Source: Corylus avellana (Eukaryota; Streptophyta; Magnoliopsida; Fagales; Betulaceae). From it: a stretch of 64,000 nucleotides of DNA. The position numbers were made by a program, and so were the translations under genes. Shown here piece by piece: positions 21,511 through 34,920 of the stretch (position 1 is the stretch's first letter; every line of letters begins with the position of its first letter). The DNA is taken from positions 14,798,393 through 14,862,392 of the forward strand of contig NC_081550.1 of NCBI RefSeq assembly GCF_901000735.1, in the 5' to 3' direction. The notes below the pieces were generated by a model. That model did not search any database and was not told the origin of the DNA. It worked only from the letters and a program-made list of their open reading frames with translations.

Positions 21511-22146
21511 CCTATTTTTTTTTTTTTTTCTTTTTGAAAAATATAGAACTTCCATCGAAGAAATTTCATGAGCATAAAGCTCTTACAACATAGATTATAC
21601 AGCTCTTGAAAAATCATAACCAAAGCTATAAAGCTTACAAAGTCATAAAAATGGCTTCAAGCTTCCGCTAATCTATGTATAACTACATTTAAGGAACATA
21701 TCTACTTCATGCATACTAGATTTAGGACATGTGTAGCAAAAAAAAAAAACAAAACTAAAAACTAAAATCCCGACCGTGAGAGTTAAGCTTCCACACTAAT
21801 CTACTACATCCTCAATCCGAAGGCTAGGACAAAGAAAATAAAAAACAAAAACCCCACAAGCAGTAGTGGAGGAGCACGGCATTGTAGACATCCCTTCGGA
21901 AGATACGTCTTGATCGAAGAAAACGATCAGATCTAAGGTTGAAGAGATTAGATCTGGATTTAGATCTAGAACTAAATCTACAAACTAGATCTAAAGCGAC
22001 CCACCAAAAACGGAGACCGGTGGAACCTACAGAGAAGACATCAAGCAATGCTACCATAAAAAGAGAGTAAAGAAGATCTAGATCTAAAACTTTTCTTTTC
22101 TTGAAATTCATTTTTTGTGTTGTCTAGAAAAAAAGGAGAGATGAAA
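21511..22146 (-). mobile_element. 5'-truncated LINE 3' end, minus strand
   Basis: Starts on the plus strand with a poly-T run (the LINE tail) and GAAAAATATAGAACTTCCAT. Its reverse complement aligns with 47521-47990 over several hundred bases (for example FRRDVYNAVLLHYC-coding sequence, GTAAGAGCTTTATGC and CATGAAATTTC). It is absent from unit B at the matching place (28238, CAAAAACAATCCGTGC), so it inserted after the unit duplication or was lost there. Dead 3' fragment. Confidence 0.72.
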
Positions 22147-22749
22147 TATGTACATTGCACGTATTACAAGCTAAACATTGAAGGCAAATCTGTACGTGAA
22201 TGGAATTGAATTAGTCAGGGTAGGTGGCTTGGTCGGTTGGGCTAGCGAGCTGTACGTGTTTGATGATGACTGAGATCGACTCTGAACTGGCGTTACCTTA
22301 ATTAAAATATTCTTATCTCCTCATTCTCCACAAACAATTAATTAATTATAACATCAAATGAGACAAAACCTACAGATATATAATGCTTGCACTTCAACAA
22401 TACTAAATTATATAATATATCGTCAAATAAGTTAAACTTGATGACCAAAGCTTTGATCATGCAAATTTTTTATTTGTTTATTAATTTATTTTTTGTTTTT
22501 ACGTTCATACCAAGAAATTAAATAATAGATATGGAGGTTGAATCTCACTCTGACCTTTTGGCTGTTCTGTCATGACTCCATATTCAAATTTTTTTGATCG
22601 AAATTTGAAAAAAAAAAAATCATATAAATATTGTCTTGCCGCTTTGTTGGAGTAAAATTGTAGTGTTCTTCGTTTTAGTCAATTTATTGTCAAAAAGTAG
22701 TTCATGAATTTCACATTACGTTTGTTCCTTTCGAAGTATACCAAAAACT
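22147..22749 (+). other. Distal promoter region of CA1
   Basis: Shared with 39666-39850 and 49990-50270 (GGTGGCTTGGTCGGTTGGGC, TGGAGGTTGAATCTCACTCT). At about 22510 the sequence CCAAGAAATTAAATAATAG is the empty-site counterpart of the gypsy insertion seen at 13765/39666. Confidence 0.5.
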
Positions 22750-23027
22750 TTGCCTAGGGTTTTGAGTCATTTACAAGCTTTATGTGTTGGATGATGTAAA
22801 GAAAAGAAAACCCAAACCCTTCAATTCAATCTGCTTTGGTCAACAAAGAGATGCGTCCCATGGACGTTGTCCAAATTAATGGAACCTGCCCCTCGAAGTG
22901 TGTAAATTAAATGATGTGAAGGGAAAGAACAATAAAAGGTCAGCTGGGTCGTCTTCTGAACACTTGTAGAAAATTGGTAAAAAGAACATCATGGAAGACA
23001 ACTTCATCTTCTTCTTCTTCTTCTTCT

Positions 23028-23067
<40 letters not shown>

Positions 23068-23375
23068 ATGTAATTCAAACTTGGCCCCGGGCTTTGAGTA
23101 TTTTACAATCTTTCTGTGTTAGATGATGTCAAGAAAAGAAAATACAAACCCTTCAATTCAATTTCCTTTGTTCAACAAAGAGATGCGTCACCATGGACGT
23201 TGTCCAAATGGAACCTGTCCGGCCCTCCAAGTGTGTAAAATGATGTAAAGGGAAAGAACAATAAAAGGACAGCCGGGTCGTCTTCTGAAAACTTTTTAAA
23301 CATTGGTAAAAAGAACATCATGGAACTATGGAAGACTACTTCGTCTTCTTCTCTCTCTCTCACTATGTAATTCAA
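22750..23375 (+). repeat. 332-bp tandem duplication in the CA1 proximal promoter
   Basis: Two copies start near 22750 and 23082. TTTGAG occurs at 22761 and 23093, and CCCTTCAATTCAAT and GACGTTGTCCAAAT recur at the same offset. CA3 (39850-40150) and CA4 (50270-50570) have a single copy. The first copy ends in a long TTC/TC microsatellite (about 23010-23062). Confidence 0.85.
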
Positions 23376-23502
23376 ACATGTTAGCTGAAATCAAATGGAC
23401 TCCACGTCAATTGAGCGACAAAGTAAGAAAAATAACATATTGAAAAGTCAAACCACGTTTTCTATGTTCATATTACAGAGAGAGATTCAGAGATGGTGCT
23501 GC

Positions 23503-23509
23503 TATATAA
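23503..23509 (+). promoter_or_regulatory. TATA box of CA1
   Basis: TATATAA in the context GCTGCTATATAAGGAGCC, 64 bp upstream of the start codon. The same box is at 40284 (CA3) and 50774 (CA4), so the core promoter is conserved across copies. Confidence 0.75.
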
Positions 23510-23572
23510 GGAGCCAAGCGCTCAACCCTCTACCCCCACAACACTTCAAACTTTCGAAATCCCAAAAACAAA

Positions 23573-24797
23573 ATGATGAAGCTGGGAATTACCCATTTCT
23601 TGTTATGCATTTATTTTCTTCTTCTTGTTCTCAATTCAACATCTCACGAAGTTGGTAATTAATAAAGGCTAATGCCATGTTTTGCATAAGCTTTCTATTT
23701 ATGTGTATTAATTTCTTTTTTACCATTTTTTTCATCCTTAAAATCTTATTAATGGTGCAGATGATGAAAGAGAATTTGATTATGATGAAAAAAGTGGAAA
23801 GGGACCAGCTCAATGGGGAGAGCTCCACCCAGAATGGAGCATGTGTAAAAATGGATCAATGCAATCTCCAATTGATTTGTTGGATGAGAGAGTTGAAGTA
23901 GTTTCCTATTTAGGGAGACTTAAGAGGAGTTACAATCCCTCCAATGCAACTATTACCAACAGGGGCCATGACATGATGGTAAGCAAAAGGAGAGGGAGAT
24001 CGAGCTATAAATCAATAAATCTTTTTTTTTTTTAAAAAAAAAAAAAACTAACCTTTCTTTTTTGAATGATTTGTGCAGTTGAAATGGGAAGGCTATGCAG
24101 GATATATTGAAATAAATGGAACTCAATATGAACTGAAACAGTGCCACTGGCACTCTCCTTCTGAACACACAATCAATGGCAAAAGATTTGATATGGAGGC
24201 TCACATGCTTCATGAGAGCTCAGATGGAAAGATTGCTGTTGTTGGAATCATATACAAGCTTGGCCGCCCTGATTCTTTCTTATCATCGGTAAGTATTTTC
24301 CGGCACACCTAACACGTCTCTGAAACCTTTCTGAACGTACAAGAGAATTATACCAAACACATCTCTTTTTTTTTCTTTTTCTTTTTTCGTTATAAAAAAA
24401 AAAAAAAAAAAAATCGCCTTTCTTTCTCTCTCTAATGGGTGTTGTGTTTTTGAATATATATAGTTGGCGGATCATTTAGCAGCCATTACCGATACTAGAG
24501 AAGCAGTGAGTGTAGCGGGCATTGTGAACCCAAAGAATATAAAGATAGGGAGTAGAAAGTATTATAGATATATTGGCTCCCTCACAGTTCCCCCATGTAC
24601 TCAAAATGTTGTGTGGACTATTGTCAAAAAGGTTTGCTTCCATCCCTCCATTTAAACTAATTAATTTTTTTTTAAAACTAAAATTGTAATTAATTTATAT
24701 TAATTAACTCATGATGCATCAGGTGAGAACTGTTTCACAAGAACAAATCAGGTTGCTTCGTGTGGCCGTTCATGATGTGAGTAGCTATTGAACATTC

Positions 24798-24833
<36 letters not shown>

Positions 24834-25013
24834 CATGCATGCAGCTGTGTAGGGTTTTTTTTTTTATCTTTTTTTCTTTATGCTGGCTGATTATTCTTTT
24901 TTATTTTTTTATTTTTTATTTTTCAGGATTCAAATACTAATGCAAGACCACTACAACCAATAAACAGGCGCTCAGTGCATCTTTATAGACCAAGTGAAGG
25001 CAAAGAGGATTAA
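23573..25013 (+). CDS. Alpha-carbonic anhydrase, secreted (nectarin-3/ACA7-like), copy CA1
   Basis: Six exons: 23573-23654, 23761-23978, 24079-24288, 24464-24631, 24723-24776, 24927-25013. All have GT/AG borders and together encode 272 residues, a usual length. The first ~24 residues are a signal peptide ([20 protein letters not shown]), so the protein enters the secretory pathway. Zinc ligands are H123 and H125 (CHWHSPSEH) and H142 (EAHMLH). E129, H130 and T211 (GSLTVPPC) complete the catalytic network, and C56 and C215 form the family disulphide. N-glycosylation sites include N58-G-S and N113-G-T. The enzyme interconverts CO2 and bicarbonate; related nectar proteins are also reported to have monodehydroascorbate reductase activity. 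The start is the first of two Met codons after a TATA box and short leader. The first copy of a gene cluster, with intact catalytic residues. Confidence 0.93.
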
Positions 25014-25358
25014 AATCTTATGATTTTACAGCAATCACTCAACATATATTACATGCTTTTAGAAGTGGACGGCAGAAATATGTTGAGGGTTGAACCATTT
25101 TTGCCCTAATTACCCTATTATATATACTTTTCAGTCATTATCTATATATGGTTCCTTTATAGTTAAGTTGTAGGGACATGGTGATGGTTTGATAGAGGAT
25201 ACTGTGTCGTTGTGTATTCAGGTATTCATATACTAAAATAAATAAATATATTTATTTATTCTTAAGTTTTTTTTGTTGTCAAGAGACGTCGCTTTTCACG
25301 GTGTCACAGGCATCTAATTGGAGCAAAGCCCCAAATATCCTGGTTATAAAAAAAGAAA

Positions 25359-25389
<31 letters not shown>

Positions 25390-26554
25390 TATATAGATGC
25401 GTGAAGGGCATGGGAAAGAAAGGTAGTTGGGAAAAGAGCTTGCCATCTACACCTCATCTAACTTCCATGAACAAGGTATTAGATTGAACCCTCTAGCATT
25501 GCATATAAAGATAGTCATGTTTCGTTATAGTATGGATTCGAAATGTCAGATGACTAGAGCAGGCATATGAGGTAGGTAAACACTCATGACTGCTTTCCTA
25601 AAAAATGTGCGATATGTTAGCTGACCAAGCACATGCATAATATGAGCATGCCTACTTTTTTTATAATTTGGTAACTGTCTTAATAATTAATTGACAAGAT
25701 GCATCGTATCACATGGTACACCGGTATGTGAGGTATAATGGCTATGTACTTACTATATATACTTGATGATTCTATGGTCAAATGTGTGTGGATATGTTAT
25801 ATGAGCATTGGATTCAATATTAGTTGTTTCGTGATCGGCGCAACTATAATTGACGAGTCACTACAGGATGTATATTATTAGTAGCGTAGGCCACTCGAGA
25901 TCGGATTCGGTTGGACTGCTAGTATGTGGAAAGCACCAAAATTGTATTACAGGTTACTTGAAACAACGCCAACCCTACTAAAAATAAATAATATCTCAAG
26001 TAAATCATGTATGATAATTATGATGAATTAAACTTGCTATTTTCAGCACGTTTGCCCACTCTCCTGTCAGGAATGGTTCAAACTTTTCACTAGTTTTGTG
26101 ATTTGACTTTGAATTTTCAAGGGCGGCTTTTATTATTTCTTAAAGTAGTTGAGTGTTTTTTTTTTTTCAACTTATCAAAAAGTTAAATCCCAACTGCCCA
26201 AGAATATCAGAATATTTAAAAAATATTCTTGATCACTTTAAAATAAAGAAATTAATATTTCTTCAAGCGAGCCTAAGGAAAAAACTCATAGCATTTTATA
26301 AAGAGAATTAATGTTAAACAAATTGTCACTTTCACACTTCCATAGCTTTTAAAATTAATATTTTATCAAATTTTAACAGTGATATTTCCTAAATTCAATA
26401 TTAATTTTAAAAGTCACGCCAAAAAGTATAAAAATAAAAGACTGGAAATAAGAATGTATGTAGCATTACTTCTTATACACATAGAGGCCATTATAATACA
26501 TATTATATACTTCAATATGCAAAATGTAGCCAATACTTTGGTAATTATATCAAC
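25014..26554 (+). other. CA1 3' region and unit A downstream spacer
   Basis: Contains the 3' UTR and AAATAAATAAATATA near 25240. CCCTATTATATATACTTTTC at 25123 is the empty-site version of the copia insertion found in units B and C. The spacer lacks the 1.2-kb TPR-like segment of units B and C. No gene seen. Confidence 0.55.
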
Positions 26555-28267
26555 AATGTTTAAATATTAAGGATATAATTATATCAACAATTTCTTATCG
26601 GTATAAATTTTTATGTTTAGGAATAATATAAGATCGAAAAGTCCCATCATTCAATATCTTTCATTAGAATTGATTATTCAGCGAGCTTCTGAGATGGATG
26701 GTTTAACAAATGTTACCTTTTCATAGTCAAATGTTTAAGATTCTTACACAAGATAAATGATATATAACGTGTAATACAAAGTCATACATATATTGGTAAA
26801 TATTGGAGCAAGATGGGGGCCAATTGTGAGGGTGTGTGGTCTGCCTAAGATTTTGGTGGGTCTTGCTAATTTTCTCCATATATGATGATGATCATAAGAT
26901 AAGATGGCAAGTGACGTACCACGTGATCTGCCATATCAAACAACTGAAAGAAAACTAAGCCATATTATTATTATTTTCAAACTTTTGCTCAAAAGTTGCA
27001 TAGAAATGTAGAACCCTTGTGGGGTCGTTGGAGACTGACCGGAGATAGTGGAGTCAAATCATTTCAACCCAATAATGTTTTTTTAATCTCTCTTCTTGAA
27101 TGAAAAATTGTAAACACGCATTTATGAAAGTCACGTGTACGAAAATTGGGTGTTTTGCACTATCAAATAGGAAGCATAGACTTAAGTTTGAAACACCAAA
27201 AATAATATAATCTTTCACATTAAATAATTTTATTTTTCTTAACAAAATACCTATTGACAAAATCACCGACAAAACTACCAGAGCCACCTTTTTCGTTGGT
27301 TTTGGAGGCTTTGGTGTCGGGGGCTTGGAGGCGGGTGGGGGTGGTGGGCGTTGGGTTAGAATGAATAGAAAAGTTTACGGTATTGATTTGAATTAAAGAT
27401 ACAATGTTTTCATCTATATTGTATTAATTTTGTGTTTTTATCTCATGTGTCAAATTTCTATTGAATACTGTAAAATGAAGTTTTACACCACTTCCTGATA
27501 AAAAGGGCTCTTACTTCATTAAGGAATACTTAATAAAAAAAATGATATAAATTTTTTGCAATTGAGTTAGTATGAATTTTTTAAATCCATACTCTAAAAT
27601 TGTTATGTATTTCTTGAACATGTAAGACGAAGTACGAAATATATATATATATATATATATATTATTAAAAATATATGTGAGAATACTATTAAAAAATTAT
27701 GTACTTTTCCATTTGCTAACTAGATAAAATTTGTTTTTTCACAACTCAATATATTGAAAATTTCTGCCCATAAATCAAATTCTCCGTTTTTAGGCTTTGG
27801 GTCAAGTATTACATGATCATCATCACAAGATATATATATATGTTCTGAAGAATCAAGAGATAGAGACAGTGAGATATATACGTACGATAGTTATATATGT
27901 ATATAAAAGCAGAAATCATTGAAGAAAATAATTTAAAATTGTGACAAGTGGCGGTCTAAAATATTAATAAGTGTCACTTTAAATATAATATAGAAGCATA
28001 AATCTAAACATATTAAAAATCTAAATCAAATAAGATTTCTTTAATATTTCTTACTGGGAAATTTAGAACAAATAGCAAATATAGTATCTACAATATCATA
28101 TATCATCATATATTATATCATAGTCTAATTTTAAAGAGATTTAAATCAAAAAAGGTTGGTTATGAAGTAAATTACTTTTGTCATTTTTCCAAATTAAAAT
28201 CTGAAAAAAAAAAATACAACACTTTCAAAAACAATCCGTGCATTACACGTATTACAAGCTAAGTTAC
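26555..28267 (+). other. Unit B upstream region, truncated
   Basis: Parallel to 19030-20990 of unit A. At about 28260-28268 the sequence TTACAAGCTAAGTTACA runs directly into exon 2 of CA2, so roughly 2 kb including the promoter and exon 1 has been deleted relative to units A and D. A TA microsatellite is at about 27641-27662. Confidence 0.6.
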
Positions 28268-29109
28268 AATGCAACTATTACCAACAGGGGCCATGACATG
28301 ATGGTAAGCAAAAGAGAGGAAGATCGAGCTATAAATTAATAAATATTTCAAAAAAAAAAAAAAAAAACTAACCTTTCTTTAATTTTGAATGATTTGTGCA
28401 GCTGAAATGGGAAGGTGATGCAGGATATATTGAAATAAATGGAACCCAATATGAACTGAAACAGTGCCACAGGCACTCCCCTTCTGAGCAGACAATCGAT
28501 GGCCAGATATTTCATTTGGAGGCTCACATGCTTCATGAGAGCTCAGATGGAAAGATTGCTGTTGTTGGAATCATGTATAAGCTTGGCCGCCCTGATTCTT
28601 TCTTATCATCGGTACGTATTTTCCTGCGTTGGTGTTTTTCCCAAACCTGATGTACAAGAGAATCACACCAAACACGTCTTTTTTTTTCTAATTCGCCTTT
28701 CTTTCTCTCTCTCATGGGTGTTGTGTTTTTGAATATATAGTTGACGGATCATTTAGCAGCTATTACTGATACCAGCGAAGCAATGAGTACAACGGGCATT
28801 GTGAACCCAAAGAATATAAAGATAGGAAGTAGAAAGTATTATAGATATATTGGCTCCCACACAGTTCCCCATGTACTCAAAATTTTGTGTGGACTATTGT
28901 CAAAAAGGTAATTTAATTTGCTTCCAATCGCTTCATCAATATTTCAACTAATTAACAAGTTTTTTTTTTTTTAAAAAAAAAAAAAACTAAAATTGTAATT
29001 AATTTGTATTAATTAACTCATGATGCATCAGGTGAGGACTGTTTCACTAGAACAAACCAGGTTGCTTCGTGTGGCCGTTCATGATGTGAGTAGCTATTAA
29101 ATATGTCCC

Positions 29110-29141
<32 letters not shown>

Positions 29142-29360
29142 ATTCATGCAGCATTTTTTTTTTTTTAATGCACAAAAATACAGCATATATATATAATATA
29201 GCTAGTAGATGCATGCATGCAATTTATGCTGGCTGATTATTCTTTTTTATTTTTTTTTATTTTTAATTTTCTGGATTCAAATACTAATGCAAGACCATTA
29301 CAACCAATAAATAGGCGGTCAGTGCATCTTTATAGACCAAGTGAAGGCAAAGAGGATTAA
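28268..29360 (+). pseudogene. Alpha-carbonic anhydrase pseudogene CA2
   Basis: Remaining pieces are the last ~36 nt of exon 2 (to 28303), exon 3 (28402-28611), exon 4 (28741-28907), exon 5 (29032-29085) and exon 6 (29274-29360). Exon 1 and most of exon 2 are deleted with the promoter. The metal-site segment reads CHRHSPSEQTI instead of [11 protein letters not shown]. Exon 4 lacks one C in the TVPPC codons, giving a frameshift, and the exon 6 acceptor CAG has become CTG. Four independent lesions make it a pseudogene. The substitutions in exon 3 are shared with CA3. Confidence 0.92.
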
Positions 29361-29469
29361 AATCTTATGATTTTACAGCAATCACTCAACATATATTACA
29401 TGGTTTTAGAAGTGGGAGAAATATGTTGAGGGTTGAACCATTTAGGCCCTAATTATTACCTATTATATA

Positions 29470-31700
29470 TGAAAATTCTAAAACGACTCCAAACGATACC
29501 TATTCAAAAGTCTAGGTGATTCACAAATATTAAGCGGAATAAGATCTGACCTAACAATTAATAATTAGCCAAATACAGATATGTAATGAAAAACAAGAAC
29601 ACAGATATTTGGTTACGAAGAGGAAACCATTTAGAGAACTCTTTAAATGTAAAACCTCTCCGGGGTAGCCAAACCCAAGAAATCAATCCACTATAAGAAG
29701 AATAAAGGACAAGAATAATTACAAAACCTTTGCAATTTATTCTTCCTTGTACATGACAAGCGACCCACTTGACTTCTACCACAGTAGCTTTTTCCAGAAC
29801 ATCTAGCACAATTCTTCTATAAGATTTTCTTTCACCGGAACTTCGATTGGCTTCACTTATTTAATCTTTTCTCAAATAAAACTAGAACAATATCTCTTTC
29901 TAAGCTTTCTGATTTTGCTCTCAAAATACATACCTATCATAGGCACAATCGTTTGTTTAAATAGAGAATAAACTAACAAATCAGCAGCCATATCCGGACA
30001 TGGATAAGTTGGTGTCCGGACATGGCTAGGGTTACATATGCCTAGCCTAGTGGTGTCTGGACATTCAACTCTTGTGTCCGGACAGCCCATATAAAGAGGG
30101 CTTGCTAGAAATTGGGTCCGGACCTAGCTTCTGGCGGTCCGGACCTCCCCTTCAGAACTTAGTTTCTGGATATGGGGTCCGGACCCAGCTTCTAGCGGTC
30201 CGGACCTCCTCTTCAAAATGCGGTTTCTGAAAATCAGATCCGGACCTAGCTAGTTGTGCAAAAATCTACTTAAATTAATAGGTAAATGATTGTATGTTTT
30301 ACCTGCAAGTGTACAAGGTCAACATAGTAGTATATGATGCAAGTACAGGATCATTCCCACAAGGATTACTAAATTTATGTTTTAAAAATAAATTCCTTAA
30401 GTAAAAACAAAGATTGATTGGTAAGGTGATGATAATAAAATGATAGAGCTTTGATATCCACCACTAATTATATCTAGCTAATATAACAATATGCCAATGC
30501 TTTGATCATGTTATGCACATTTAATGTTTGCCAACTTAAAGGTATGGGTGTCTACTCCTTAAGCTATTGATTTCCCTAAGCACCGAATTAGGCATGTGTA
30601 TCTACTCTAATTCTTTTCTTTCTTAAAGGATTTAGCATGGGTGTCTACTAAGTTGTTCTTTAAGAAAGCATGAATCTATGAAAATCGACAAACACATGAG
30701 GCCTAGGGTATGGGTGTCTCCTCCCAGTTCCCCATGTTGATTAACCCAAGAACTCAGTGTGGATTTCTTTTGTTACTTATATTAAACCCAAGACTCGATC
30801 ATCCAAATTGATTTAATTAACTAGTCCATACCACATACATATGTTAATCAAGCACACACATATGAGGAATTCATGAAAGCAGGAATTAACCAAGTTAAAT
30901 AGCATAACATAACCATCACAAAGGTGTCATTATTGAAATATTAACTAAATATAACTAGGGCTTTCATCTAGCCCTACTAAGTAAATTAGTTACACATAGA
31001 ATTGATGTTAAACATCTTCATAAAATAAAAGCAAAGAAAGGAAAGAATAAACCCGAAACTTGACTTCAAAGCTCCTCTTCTTCTCCCTTCTTCAAGCCTA
31101 CTTATTCTAAAGGCTTAAGAGTCTATTTATAGGCTTTAAAAGTCCTTGAAAAAGTAGTGAACCCTAGGGATTTCGTAGGGTTTCAATCCTATTACAATTT
31201 GGAGTTTGAAAAACCATAATATGGAAATAGGGACATTATAGCCGCCACTTGGGATGCCTCCTGCGCATGGGTGCGCTCGATCGCAAGTCTGTGATTGATC
31301 CTTCTTTTGGCCTGCACTCGATCGCTCCTGGCCTGGCTCGTGCAGTATCTTCTCTGGTATTGCGCTCGATCGCAGGTACCCTGTGATTGATCACAGTACC
31401 AGGGAGTTCCAAATTTTCACCTTCTCCTTTTTAAACCCAATTCTCCCAGTTTTATTTTATTTTCTTCCAAAAGCCTATAAAAGTATGAAAAACACAACAA
31501 GGAAGTAAAATGGTCTAATTAACCAAAACCAAAGAATTAAAACATGCAAGTTAAGGGCTGAAAATATGAATATTTTAACACTTATCACAGCTTCTGGTGG
31601 TCCAGACAGGGCCTTCTAGAATCAGCTTTCTGGACATGCTAGGATGCTTCATTTTCAACAAATTACATGTAAACCGAATGTGACAAAACATAACCTAACA
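29470..31700 (-). repeat. 3' LTR of copia-like copy 1, with nested insertion
   Basis: Matches the 831-bp LTR at 34921-35751 except for a 1337-bp insertion at 30252-31588. It contains repeated CCGGACCTAGCTTCTGG-type phrases (TCCGGAC motifs). Confidence 0.88.
30252..31588 (-). mobile_element. Nested insertion in the copia LTR (solo-LTR-like)
   Basis: Interrupts the LTR phrase ACCTAGCTTCTGG with AGCT on both sides (30248-30251, 31589-31592). On the minus strand it starts TGATAAGTGTTAAAAT and ends near TTTTTGCACA, the TG...CA form of an LTR. It resembles in kind the TGATAAG...CATCA insertion at 58587. It carries the GCGCTCGATCGCA motif at 31265-31400. No ORF; boundaries uncertain by a few bases. 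Confidence 0.6.
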
Positions 31701-33012
31701 AACTCCCCCTTTTGGCCATTCGGGGACAAAAATAATTTGTACATGAAAATGACACATCAAAATCAACTCCCCCTTTTTGTCACAGAATGACAAAAGGTCT
31801 CCATGGTTCCTGAAACACTCAAAAAAAATTCATCAAAGCATATGTGGAACAGGAATAAACAATGACCAATAATATAACAGATTTGAATAGAATATAATCA
31901 TGAATAGCTCACCAAATCTGTTAGGACACCAAACAAATATCATTTATAGATGCAACAAGTATATCAAAATCAAAATCGTCTATGGTGTTCTATCTATGGT
32001 GCTATGAATGCATAATGAGTGAAATGCAAGATCATGAAAAAAATTTCTCCCCTTCAAACAGAAACCATAAACAAAAAAAATTGACCATAAATAAAAACTT
32101 GTATTGATGTCCAACACCTCATGCTCGTCCTTATGAATATCTTAACAATCCAGAGTGATCAACATACTACACACACACACCATAAATGTACCATATGCAT
32201 GAAGCATTATTTTTCTGTGAATTCAGCTAAGGAAGCAATAACTCAGAAAACTCAAGCGAATGTGTAGTGTGTGAAAACTCCCATTAAATAAGATTTCATC
32301 AGTGGAAGGTAAATCTAGACAGACATTTAGTAAATGAAAGACAACCAGTCTGATTCAAGCCACAGTCAAACCTTATAATGTTAGGACTTAGAGTCCCTCA
32401 TCCGATACACTCCCCCTAAGACTAATCATTCGCTTTTCATTATGTCCTTTAATAACCATCTATTTCCGGAATGATTTGATCACTGATTCTTTCTATAGGG
32501 ACATAAAGAAGCAAGCATAAGTCATTTGAGCATATTTTATGCCCCCCTCTCTTTTTTTTTAATTTTTTTTTTTATTGAAGAAAATGTTGAAATTTTTAGG
32601 AGTTAGGTTCAACTAACGAGTTGGTCAAGTGGATAAAAAGGACATTACCTATCTTCCAAAAAACTATTTGATCCGAATTCCCAAACACATATCAAAAATA
32701 CAAACTTAATGGGGGCAAAGAGTGCACAACTTCGAACATGAGAATAACATACTCTTACTCCCTCAACAGTATTCAGAAGAACAAGGCATATCATAAAACA
32801 TATGAATCATTAGATGTAAATCGCAGAATTATTGACCCCACTCATATGCACAATATGCATTTCGGAACAATACATGAGAAATTGACCACCAAACAAGAAA
32901 GAGAGAAAAGAAAAAAAAATATCACAAAAATAACACAAACAAAAAATGCCTCAAAATACCAAAGATAAATGAAATATGCATAAATTCCAGGCATGTCATG
33001 TGCCCACCTAAT

Positions 33013-34851
33013 CTAGGTGAGTCCATTACCACTCCCCCTCAATGGGTGAATGGTATTAATCTTTTTGACCCAAACTTTCTTCACATCAGGGACAATTGTA
33101 TGACTCTTATCCAAGACATCTAACCGTGTTACTACGTCTCTCTTCATGTTGAATAATTTCTCATAACTATTTCTAGAATGAAAATATTCTCTTTTAGGAT
33201 CATGACTGTTAAGCTGAAAACACTTAGGACGAATATGTCCAATCTTACCACAGTTATGACACGTAGGAATAAACCTTTGAGAAGGTTGGTTCCTTAACAT
33301 ATGCACACTTCTCGACTTAGAACTAGACATATAGAAATCAGTTAGAGTTCATTTACCTTTTCCACCTTTGAAAATTTGAGGAGAAATTACCTTCTTTTCA
33401 GCCAAGTTTTCTTCTTTGTTCACTGGTTTCACAAAAATTATCTTTGAAGAAGAAGCAATATTAGTAGATAAAATAGCAGATTTATCAAAACCCAATCCAG
33501 TTCTATCAAACGAATGTTTCTGATTATGTAGCATTTGATTTAGCTTTTCACTAGAGAATTTTGTTAAATGATTCTTTGATTCATTCAGTTCATTCTCTAA
33601 GGATTTCACTTTGGCAATTAGCATTTGATTTTCAGACATCAAAGTATTATAAGTAGCAAGAGAATCAGTTAAGGTAACAGAAAGTTGATCATTTTCAAGA
33701 TTAACCTCTTTGAGTTTCTTCAATTGCTGCTTATTCAGCCTTTTCAGTTTAGTGCATTCCACAAAGAGATTATTATAAGCATTTTACAGATCATCTTCTT
33801 CATCTGAATCATTATCGGACACACCTTATTTGTCTTGAGAATTACACTCACTATTCTCATGCTCACTCTCATAACTAACTCCAAATGCTAAGTAATTAAC
33901 TCCCTGTTCAGCATCATCCTTGTCTGACTCATTACTTTGAGTCACATTAAATGCCTTGCCATTTGACTTTCTCAAGTTAGCACAGTCAACACGAATGTGC
34001 CCATGTCCTCCACATTCGTGACACTTGATACCTCTAGGTGACTTTCTTTTCTCAACATTCTCAATTCTAGATTTCTCAGAAAATTGTGAATTGCTATTTC
34101 TAAAATTTCCTTTCTTGAATCTCAAGAATTTCCTAAACTTCTTAGCAAACATAGCAATTTCTTCCTTATTTCCAGAATCCTCATCAGATGAACTACAAGA
34201 GTCAACCTTAACATTTTTTGCCTTAAGAGCAATATTCATGGTGTTCTTGTGTTTAGGAAGAATTAGCTCAAAAGTCTGAAGTGAACCTCCAAGTTCTTCT
34301 ACTCTCACTGTGTCTAGGTCTTTGCTTTATTGTATGGCAGCAATTTGAGGTATAAACTGCTCAGGTAAAGACGTTAAGATTTTCTTCACAACTTTAGCAT
34401 AATCCATTTTCTTTCCTAAATTGATAGTAGAGTTTCTAATGACACTAAGTTTTAAGTAGAATTCATCAAATGTTTCATCTTCTTGCATTCTAATCTCCTC
34501 AAACTGAGAAACCAACATTTGAATTTTTGAAGTTCTAACCACCTTAGTTCCTTCATGTGTGATTTCTAAAGTTTTTCAAGCTTTCTTAGTTATCTCACAT
34601 CTAGAAATTCTTGAAAATTCCTCATTTGAAACAGATATGTAAATAGCATTTATAGCTTTGTCATTAGCAGTAGCACTATTCTTTTCCTCCGTTGTCCATT
34701 CAGCTATTGCTTTGTCTGGACAAGTCCATCTAGATTCAACAATATGCCAAACGCTAATGGATTTAAAGTATGCTCCCATACATATTTTCCAAAGCGTATA
34801 ATTAGTTCCGTCAAAGACGGGAAGGGAATTAGGAGCAACAGTATGAGACAT
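33013..34851 (-). pseudogene. Copia-type gag with coiled coil and two zinc knuckles, copy 1
   Basis: Starts MSHTVAPNSLPVFDGTNY at 34851 (DUF4219-like), followed by a UBN2-type segment with KIQMLVSQFEEIRMQEDETF. A first CCHC knuckle (CHECGGHGHIRVDC) is near 34000. A long coiled coil (33349-33762, LKRLNKQQLKKLKEVNLEND) precedes a second knuckle (CHNCGKIGHIRPKC) near 33240. The gag packages RNA in the retrotransposon particle. The frame is interrupted by stops (near 34575, 34325, 33825 and 33785) and a shift near 33350. The stop after NSQDK is shared with copy 2, so it predates their split. Confidence 0.85.
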
Positions 34852-34901
34852 TTAATATGGAGTCTGGGATCACACTCAGGAAATAATTCCTTCACAGAGT
34901 G

Positions 34902-34918
34902 AACCCGCTCTGATACCA
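34902..34918 (-). other. Primer-binding site, initiator tRNA-Met type
   Basis: Minus strand TGGTATCAGAGCGGGTT, two bases inside the LTR end at 34921. Defines element orientation. The same site in copy 2 is at 43536-43552. Confidence 0.85.
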
Positions 34919-34920
34919 AT

